A DNA stretch of 64,000 nt from CAZIAK01 sp964537035 (GTDB taxonomy: Bacteria > Planctomycetota > B15-G4): NCBI GenBank assembly GCA_964537035.1, contig CAZIAK010000019.1, forward strand, positions 21,366 to 85,365, in the 5' to 3' direction. Each line of letters begins with the position of its first letter. Positions within the stretch are counted from its first letter, which is position 1. The notes beneath the pieces were generated by a model. That model ran no database searches and was not told where the DNA came from. It saw nothing but the letters and a program-made list of their open reading frames with translations. The position numbers were made by a program, and so were the translations under genes. This document shows, one piece after another, positions 58,061 to 64,000 of this stretch.

Positions 58061-60697
58061 TTAGTGCTCGTCGACCTCGCCCACGTAGCCCAGGGCCTTC
58101 AGCGCCTCGAAGGCCTCGCTGTCCGTGCCCGCGGCGGGGGGACGAGCGCGGTGTGCTGTGGACCACTCGACGCGGGCCTGCAGCTGAGCCTTCAGCTCTT
58201 CGAAGCGCTGGCCCTCGGCGGGCAGGGGCTTCACGGTGGCGCCGTCGTCGAGCAGCTCGAAGAAGCGCCAGGCCCAGAGGTCGTCGGGGTCTGTGCGCTC
58301 TGATGGCTTGACCTCGCGCAGCATGACCAGGTGGTCCTCAGAGCGCAGGCCTGCCAGGTAGCGCTGAAAGGGGTCCTTGCCGTCGATCAGGGCCAGACCC
58401 TTGTGGGTCTCCACGAACGCGGTGCCCGGCGCGGCCTGGCTGAGGGCGGGCAAGATGGCTTCACGGTCATAGGAGATGTCGAGCAGGCGCAGGATCTCGC
58501 CGTGCAGGCCAGCGGTGCTCACCACGACGTTGATCGTCGTGCCAGGCTCTCCGCTCGTGGGTTCGCTCCCCGCCGCGCCAACGTCAGTACCCGCGCCTGC
58601 CCCGCGCCAGCGCTTCCAGCCGGCGGCCCAATCGCCGGCTTCGGCAATCACCAGGGGCACCCGGGTGCACTCGTCGTAGAGGAAGCTGCCGTGGCCGTAC
58701 CAGCCTTGCTCACCGAACTCCTCGCCGTGGTCGGCGGTGACGATCACCGTGGTGGTGTCACCCATGCCCCGCTCGATCAGGTCGTCGAGCAGACGCCCGA
58801 AGTGCTCGTCGAAGTAGGCGATATCGCCTCGCTGACGCTGCTCCATGAAGCGCATGTCCGGATGCTCGGGGCCGGGGACAGCGCCTGCCTCCATGGCCGC
58901 CAGCAAGCGGCTGCCCACGGCGTCGAGGTCGTCACCGCCCAGGTCTGGCTCGACAAAGCGATCGCGCCACTCACCGGGAGCCCTGAACGGATGGTGCGGG
59001 TCGAAGTAGTGCAGCAGCAGCAAGAACTGCCGCTCTGCGTGGTTGTCGAGGAAGCCTCTCGCAAGATGCCCCACCTGCCGGGCGTTGGCGTAGGTCACGT
59101 AGGCACAGCTGTCGAAGCCCCGCGCGTAACCCTTGTGCGGATCGAGCAGATCGTTGGTGAAGACGGCGCCCGTCGACACGCCCACGGCCCGGGCCCGCTC
59201 GGCCAGGGTCGGCACATCGTCGGGGAGCACCATGCGATCGTGATGCACCACGCCATGGGCTGACGGGGTCAGGCCCGTGAGCAGGGTGGCGGTGCTGGGC
59301 AGGGTCCACGGGCTGGGTGCCAGGGCGCGGGTGAACGAGCTGCCGAGCTGGGCCAAGGCGTTGAGCGACGGCATGAGCAGTTGGCCGTCGGCGTCAGTCA
59401 CGCCGAGCCGGTCGGCGCGCAAGGTCTCGATCTGCACCACCAGGATCGAAGGTCGCTCGGCACTGACCCGACGCCAGGGCACGGTGACGGTGCGAGAGAT
59501 GGCCAGGTTTGACAGGCCCACGCGAGTGACGGCTGGCCGGTAGCCCACCAGCACTTCCTTGCGCAGGTCGAAGTCGGGCTCCTTCACCACCACGTCTTCG
59601 TCCGGCAACGCGAGGGACGTGACCGTCACCACCAGGCGCCGATGCTCACCCACGTGGTCATCCAGAGGCCAGGCCACTGACTGCCAATGGACGGAGGAGA
59701 TCTCAGCGCTGCCCACGACGGCCAGGTTCTCGCTGCTCGCACCCGGTTCGGAGGGCTCGTCGCCCAGGGCGATGTCGACCCGCGCGCGCGTGCCTGGAGG
59801 CAAGCGACGATCGAGGGCGAGGGCAAAGCGCAGCACATCGCCCTCACGAATCTCCACGTCGGGGAGGACCACCGAGCCCTCGCCCGTCAGCGCCAGCGCG
59901 TGGCGACCGGTCTTGCCCTCGAACGCGCCACTCACCTCCCACGAGGGCAGCGCGTAGTCGACGGTGCCCTCGTGTTCTGTGCTGCGCGGCCCGAAGAGCA
60001 CCAGCTCTTCGGGTGCCTCCGGCACGAGGGGCAACAGGCTGATGTCCTCGTCGTAGACGTGCTCGGTGCCGAGGGGTGCAGGCGGTCGTTCGATGTGAGG
60101 AGACAGCAACGTGACGTAGTCGGCAGGGGCCCCGGCTTCTCCAGCCACAGGCTCCGCGAGCTCTGCGCGCACCGAGACTTCCAGAGCGTCCGTGCCCTCG
60201 GGGAAAGCGAGCTCCAGAGCCATGGCAGGGCCTTCACGATGCCCCAGCACGGCGCTCTGCCCCGGGTCCGCAGGCATGGCGGGCAGCTCCCACGTGGCCG
60301 AGGCGCCGGCGATCGGCGTGCCACCGGAGAGCGCGGTGACGGTCACGGCGCAGCTCCCGTCGTCCGCCAATCCGCCCGCGTGATAGCGAGCTGCGCCGGC
60401 CATGAACACACCAGCGCGCCCGTTGAGGTCCCAGATGAAGCGACTGGGCCGCGGGACCAACAAGGGCAGCTCGTCACGGTCGAGGTTGAAGCGCTCCAGG
60501 TATTCCTTCCAGACCTCGAGCTCGGTGAACTCGTCGAATCCGTCTGCCAGGCGCACCTGCGCCAGGTCGAGCAGCAGCTCTTGGTGCACATCACCGAGAG
60601 GGAACATCGAGCTCGGTGCGTCGAGGTCGTCGCTGCACCCGCTCAACGCCCAGGCCACCGCCAACACGCACAGCCCTCTGGCCACCAACCCGCTCAC
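58061..60697 (-). CDS. Sulfatase-like alkaline-phosphatase-superfamily lipoprotein
   Basis: 878 residues from GTG 60697. A lipoprotein signal (about 1-20, AVAWALSGC) is followed by ~400 residues, beta-rich (LSPHIERPPAPLGTEHVYDE), then the sulfatase domain. Its metal-site and active-site motifs can be found: SILVVQIETLRADRLG (the usual Asp is Glu here) near 415, SPWTLPSTATLLTGLTPSAHG near 450-470, FDPHHPF and TADHGEEFGEQGWYGHG near 650. The position normally occupied by Cys/Ser of the C/S-x-P-S-R motif is Thr (TLPST), so formylglycine conversion cannot occur; a phospho- or other transfer chemistry is possible. It is coupled to the upstream small lipoprotein gene by a 4-nt overlap. Confidence 0.84.
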   Translation of the reverse strand: MSGLVARGLCVLAVAWALSGCSDDLDAPSSMFPLGDVHQELLLDLAQVRLADGFDEFTELEVWKEYLERFNLDRDELPLLVPRPSRFIWDLNGRAGVFMAGAARYHAGGLADDGSCAVTVTALSGGTPIAGASATWELPAMPADPGQSAVLGHREGPAMALELAFPEGTDALEVSVRAELAEPVAGEAGAPADYVTLLSPHIERPPAPLGTEHVYDEDISLLPLVPEAPEELVLFGPRSTEHEGTVDYALPSWEVSGAFEGKTGRHALALTGEGSVVLPDVEIREGDVLRFALALDRRLPPGTRARVDIALGDEPSEPGASSENLAVVGSAEISSVHWQSVAWPLDDHVGEHRRLVVTVTSLALPDEDVVVKEPDFDLRKEVLVGYRPAVTRVGLSNLAISRTVTVPWRRVSAERPSILVVQIETLRADRLGVTDADGQLLMPSLNALAQLGSSFTRALAPSPWTLPSTATLLTGLTPSAHGVVHHDRMVLPDDVPTLAERARAVGVSTGAVFTNDLLDPHKGYARGFDSCAYVTYANARQVGHLARGFLDNHAERQFLLLLHYFDPHHPFRAPGEWRDRFVEPDLGGDDLDAVGSRLLAAMEAGAVPGPEHPDMRFMEQRQRGDIAYFDEHFGRLLDDLIERGMGDTTTVIVTADHGEEFGEQGWYGHGSFLYDECTRVPLVIAEAGDWAAGWKRWRGAGAGTDVGAAGSEPTSGEPGTTINVVVSTAGLHGEILRLLDISYDREAILPALSQAAPGTAFVETHKGLALIDGKDPFQRYLAGLRSEDHLVMLREVKPSERTDPDDLWAWRFFELLDDGATVKPLPAEGQRFEELKAQLQARVEWSTAHRARPPAAGTDSEAFEALKALGYVGEVDEH

Positions 60698-61146
60698 TCT
60701 TCTCGCCGCCCGATGATCTCCTGGAGGAAGGCGCGGTAGAGCAGCTCTTCGAAAGCGATGTCAGGCAGGGGGTTCGTCCAGGCCACGGCGCCGACGTTGC
60801 CGTGTTCGAGATGCTCGACCAGGGCCAGCATGGCCACCATGGTGTCCGGGCCCCGGGGTTCGAGGGCCATGTACAAGCTCATGCGCCGGTTGCCGTCGAC
60901 CATGGGCCGGACCTTCAGCAGCCCCGACTGCTTGTCCGCGGAGACATCGAAGCCTCCCAGAACAGAGAGCCGTTCGACGTAGAACTCCCGGGTGACGTCA
61001 CTCACCAGATCGAACGCCTCGGAGTAGGCGACGCCCCGCAGGGGATACTCGCGAAACTCCAGCTGGTCGCCGGCGAACAGACCGCAGCCCGTGGTCGCGT
61101 ACAGCAGCAGTGTGAGCAGCAACAGCCTCATCGTGATCGTTCTCAT
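60694..61146 (-). CDS. Small lipoprotein, unknown function
   Basis: 150 residues from ATG 61146, which overlaps the upstream glycoside hydrolase stop (ATGA). The signal peptide ends in a lipobox-type cysteine (LLLLTLLLYATTGC, cysteine 21). The mature part, about 130 residues, has an alpha-beta pattern (SEAFDLVSDVTREFYVERLS then GLLKVRPMVDGNRRMSLYMA). No family is recognised. Its stop overlaps the sulfatase-like GTG (GTGA), so it is co-translated between the hydrolase and the sulfatase and probably acts in the same envelope process. Confidence 0.7.
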   Translation of the reverse strand: MRTITMRLLLLTLLLYATTGCGLFAGDQLEFREYPLRGVAYSEAFDLVSDVTREFYVERLSVLGGFDVSADKQSGLLKVRPMVDGNRRMSLYMALEPRGPDTMVAMLALVEHLEHGNVGAVAWTNPLPDIAFEELLYRAFLQEIIGRREE

Positions 61147-64000
61147 GGTGGGTCCGTGAGCCTACCGGATTCGTTCACCAGCAGCTCGGCTCGACCCAGC
61201 CAGGCGTAGGCAAGATCTGTCTCGCCGGCGAACCACGCGGCCACGCCGCTGCGCCAGAGCTCGAGGGTTTCATAGGCCAGATCCCGGTCGGCGAAGGTGC
61301 CCAGGGCCAGCAGCCCCTCGACCATGCCAAGGACGATGGCGTCGAGGGCCAGAAAGGCCTCCAGCTCAGCAGACCAGACCATGTCGTGGGCGGCGGAGAG
61401 CGCGCGGCGGGCCTCGGCTCGATGCCCTCCCACCAAGGCTTCGATGGCTCGGATCTGTTCGCTCAACGCAGCCGCCAGGGTGGGCGGCAGCTCGGCGGTC
61501 CCCCCGATGGTGCTGTAGCGGTCGGCCAGTTCGATGGCCCGGGCCACTCGCGCGAAAGCAGAGTCGTAGAGGGCCACCTCGTCGTCGATCAGGGGCTCGA
61601 GCTCGCGCATGACGAACGGACTCTCGCCGGTCACGCCGTGACGAAAGCGGTCGGCCACCTCGGCGGCGGATTCGAGGATCAGGTGCGCCAGGGTCTCGTC
61701 CCGCAAGGGGTCGGGTTGGCCCTGCACGTCGTCGAGCAAGGGCAGTCCCACCAGGGTGATCGTGCCCCGACCGAAGGGCACCATGGCCACGGCCGCGCCC
61801 ACCCGATGACCGAGGTGATCGAGAGTGATCATGGCTGGCCGGGTGCCCGGCGGCAGCTCGCCCACCAACAGCGCCTCGGGGGACAACAGCCCGTCGTGCT
61901 CGGTAAGCAGACGCACCTGGGGCAGGTTCACCGGGTCGGGCCGGTCAGGGTGGACCACCAGGCGCGGTGCCAACCCCGGCGGGCCCGGCCGAGGGGGACC
62001 AAACGCCATGGTCGGCGGCCGGTCGCCTGCCACGGCCACGGCCTCGAAGACCGGATGCACCCGTCCGCGAAAGTTGCCCGCAGCTGCAGCCACGGACACG
62101 GCCAGAGGCACACCCACCATGCGCCGGCTGCCTCGATGTCCAGAGACCAGGCTGCCGAACGCGTCCTCGATGGGATCGCGCAGCAGCACCACCGCCGCCC
62201 CGCCGCTCCAGACCCGCTGCCACATGAGCAGGCGCTGCTCCAGGGGCAAGGTCTCCAGCAAGGACGCCGGGTCGGCGATGACCGAGACCACATCCCAAGG
62301 CACGTCGGTGCGCAGCTCGCCGGTGACGGCGAAGCCCTGGCGCTGGGCGAAGGCGGTCAGGTCGCCACGACCCTCGGGGAGGTGCAGAGCCACGGGGAGG
62401 CTCTCGGTCAGCGTCGCCGCGTGGGTTGGCTCGACATCGGTGGGTTGCAAGTTGCCCGCACCGTCGCTCCCGGCCTCGCCACTGTCTTGCGGTGCCTGGG
62501 CCCCGTCGCCCCTCTTCAGCGCGGCCACCCAGGCCTGCACCGTGCTGGGCTCCGTGTCGATCAACATCTGGTTCGCGGGAGGCCTGTCCACCACGGACAC
62601 CTGCACTTGCCGCGACCGCTCGACCACCTCGTCGTCGCTGGTCAAGCGGGCCTGCAAGAGCACCTGTCCCGGCGTCTCGCAGCTCACCACCAGATCGTTG
62701 CGCCGCACCAGGGTGACGCCGGCAGGAAACACCTGGCGACCCAGACGCACCGCGGCGGCTTCCACGTTGGGAACGGCGCCGGTCACGTCCACGGAGAGGC
62801 TGGCCCACACCGGAGCGCCCGTGTCGTTGACCACGAACAGCTCGAAGGTCAGGGTCTCGCCCACGGACACCGACGGGCGATCGGGCGCGGCCACCACCAT
62901 GAGCGGGCGCAGGGCCTCTCTGATCACCGCGCGCACCGGGCGCTCCTTGCCCCACGGCGTGAGCAGACCCGCGCTGGACTCGCTGCTCACCGCGCGCCAC
63001 TGCGTGTAGCAGAGCAGATCCAGGCCCTCTTCGATACGCAGCGCTTCGAGCATGGCCCGGGCGGCCTGGGCCTGGATCTCGTCCGCTGCGTCAAGCCAGC
63101 CGCGGGAAGCGAGGGAGGCACCTACGATGGGCGCGCCCGAGTCGGGCTCCAGCCAGTCTTCGCCCAGGGTGCGGGCTCGTCGCGCCGCGCCGCGCAGGCC
63201 TCCGAACAGATTGCGCTCGTCGCTGTGCAGCTGGCGAACGAAGAAGCCTGCCGCCGCCAGGCGGGTGTCGACCAGCGTGCCGTAGCCAAACTCGGACACG
63301 AACGTGGGGCCCGAGTCGTGGGACACCGAGGCCATCTCCAAACGCTCGGCGGGCGGCAACGGAAACGGCGGATAGAAGTGCTCGTCGCGCATGGGCAGCA
63401 GCTCGTGTCCGCCGCTGGGCACGTACCGTCCGCCGAAGAAGCCGCCGGAGTCTTCGAGCACCGGCCGTGTGGGGTCGCGCTCGGCCACCCGCAACGACAT
63501 CGCCTCGCCGTAGCGATAGGCCTTGCCGGACAGCTCGTTGAGCATGCCCCACATGATGATCGAGGGGTGGTGGTGGTCCCGGTCCACCATCCAGTCGATC
63601 TCGTGGTTGAGCCGCGCGGCCAGGCCCGGGTCATCCTCGACCCAGCCGATGGCAGGCTCTTCGAGCACCAGCAGGCCCTGGCGATCGGCGGCGTCGAGAA
63701 ACGCCGGGGGCGCCGGGCGCACATGGGCTCGGACCAGGTTGAAGCCCGTGTCGAGCATGGTCGACACCGTGGCTTCCAGGTATTCAGCGGGAGGCGTCAT
63801 GCCTTCGCGCCCGGCCCAGTGAGGCTGGTAGAGCACGCCGAACAACCTGGTCAGTCGACCGTTGAGGCGCAGGCCGTCCCGGTCGAGGAACACGGTGCGA
63901 AAGCCGAACGTGCGCCACGATCCAAGGTCGGCACTGGGCTCGGCGCTGGGCTCGGCACTGGGCTGGCCGTCGATCAGCACCACGGCGGCGTAACGCTGGG
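61143..64000 (-). CDS. Glycoside hydrolase family 2-like protein (5' end outside window)
   Basis: About 952 residues are present; the frame is open at the right edge. The GH2 TIM-barrel half is recognisable: GVLYQPHWAGREGMTPPAEY, GFNLVRAHVRPAPPAFLDAA, the acid/base Glu in WGMLNELSG and the nucleophile Glu in TFVSEFGYG, matching the NE and E pair of beta-galactosidase/glucuronidase/mannosidase enzymes. Upstream, LIDGQPSAEPSAEPSADLGS is a small repeated linker (near 63925-63965), then the sugar-binding part continues off the window. The ~500 C-terminal residues beyond the barrel include Ig-like regions and helices of unknown function. First in a coupled operon with the small lipoprotein and the sulfatase-like lipoprotein; substrate unknown. 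Confidence 0.87.
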   Translation of the reverse strand, partial: QRYAAVVLIDGQPSAEPSAEPSADLGSWRTFGFRTVFLDRDGLRLNGRLTRLFGVLYQPHWAGREGMTPPAEYLEATVSTMLDTGFNLVRAHVRPAPPAFLDAADRQGLLVLEEPAIGWVEDDPGLAARLNHEIDWMVDRDHHHPSIIMWGMLNELSGKAYRYGEAMSLRVAERDPTRPVLEDSGGFFGGRYVPSGGHELLPMRDEHFYPPFPLPPAERLEMASVSHDSGPTFVSEFGYGTLVDTRLAAAGFFVRQLHSDERNLFGGLRGAARRARTLGEDWLEPDSGAPIVGASLASRGWLDAADEIQAQAARAMLEALRIEEGLDLLCYTQWRAVSSESSAGLLTPWGKERPVRAVIREALRPLMVVAAPDRPSVSVGETLTFELFVVNDTGAPVWASLSVDVTGAVPNVEAAAVRLGRQVFPAGVTLVRRNDLVVSCETPGQVLLQARLTSDDEVVERSRQVQVSVVDRPPANQMLIDTEPSTVQAWVAALKRGDGAQAPQDSGEAGSDGAGNLQPTDVEPTHAATLTESLPVALHLPEGRGDLTAFAQRQGFAVTGELRTDVPWDVVSVIADPASLLETLPLEQRLLMWQRVWSGGAAVVLLRDPIEDAFGSLVSGHRGSRRMVGVPLAVSVAAAAGNFRGRVHPVFEAVAVAGDRPPTMAFGPPRPGPPGLAPRLVVHPDRPDPVNLPQVRLLTEHDGLLSPEALLVGELPPGTRPAMITLDHLGHRVGAAVAMVPFGRGTITLVGLPLLDDVQGQPDPLRDETLAHLILESAAEVADRFRHGVTGESPFVMRELEPLIDDEVALYDSAFARVARAIELADRYSTIGGTAELPPTLAAALSEQIRAIEALVGGHRAEARRALSAAHDMVWSAELEAFLALDAIVLGMVEGLLALGTFADRDLAYETLELWRSGVAAWFAGETDLAYAWLGRAELLVNESGRLTDPP

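Overview
The window is GC-rich, densely packed bacterial chromosome with Gram-negative traits: LptF/LptG, a predicted outer-membrane barrel and many lipoprotein signals. Several features point to Planctomycetota, probably one of the marine or uncultured lineages. These are secreted FG-GAP/VCBS proteins, a subtilase sharing an unusual ~120-residue C-terminal domain with one of them, a sulfatase-like lipoprotein, an ORF encoding a DUF5658 membrane protein, a Ser/Thr kinase and futalosine-type menaquinone genes. The phylum is an inference from gene content; no rRNA or tRNA gene was found in the window.

Layout. 1-2.3 kb: moaA (cut by the left edge) behind a primary-type sigma-70 factor. 2.6-13.7 kb: a cell-surface glycan locus with a TMTC-like membrane TPR protein, a lipoprotein on the opposite strand, four glycosyltransferases (several with ATGA overlaps), a WecA/MraY-type phosphosugar transferase, a UDP-galactopyranose-mutase-like flavoprotein and an unknown one-helix membrane protein with a sigma-region-4-like head. 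13.7-17.5 kb: a three-gene unit (outer-membrane barrel, FMN-binding/ApbE fusion, His-rich membrane protein) behind a palindromic, Fur-like operator; this looks like an iron-responsive extracytosolic flavin electron-transfer module. 17.5-19.5 kb: a long inverted repeat and an FG-GAP protein. 19.6-25.9 kb: a 2107-residue DUF4011-type helicase/nuclease, a candidate defence protein.

26-31.8 kb: VOC protein, small membrane protein, then boxB and boxC of aerobic benzoyl-CoA degradation with a divergent boxR regulator (XRE plus shikimate-kinase-like domain), and a small cytochrome c. 31.9-37.2 kb: subtilase, YheT-like hydrolase, mqnD, mqnB and a membrane-anchored unknown. 37.5-42.7 kb: EF-G, and rho followed after 3 nt by a Ser/Thr kinase. 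43-45.5 kb: a lipoprotein and both subunits of a 3-oxoacid CoA-transferase, which could serve the end of an aromatic or ketone-body pathway. 45.6-48.1 kb: four small secreted or membrane proteins of unknown function and a 182-bp MITE-like palindrome bounded by CTAG.

48.2-56.8 kb (minus strand): a tight envelope/housekeeping operon in the order purA, uppS, cdsA, phoH, ybeY, lptF, lptG, then a LamG/FG-GAP protein. 57-58 kb: a toxin-antitoxin patch with a solo XRE antitoxin preceded by palindromic operators, and a HepT/MntA pair in which hepT is frameshifted. 58-64 kb: a coupled operon of a glycoside hydrolase family 2 protein (cut by the right edge), a small lipoprotein and a sulfatase-like lipoprotein.

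The observations most worth following are the flavinylation operon, the two long inverted-repeat elements, the shared C-terminal domain, the helicase and the rho-kinase coupling.
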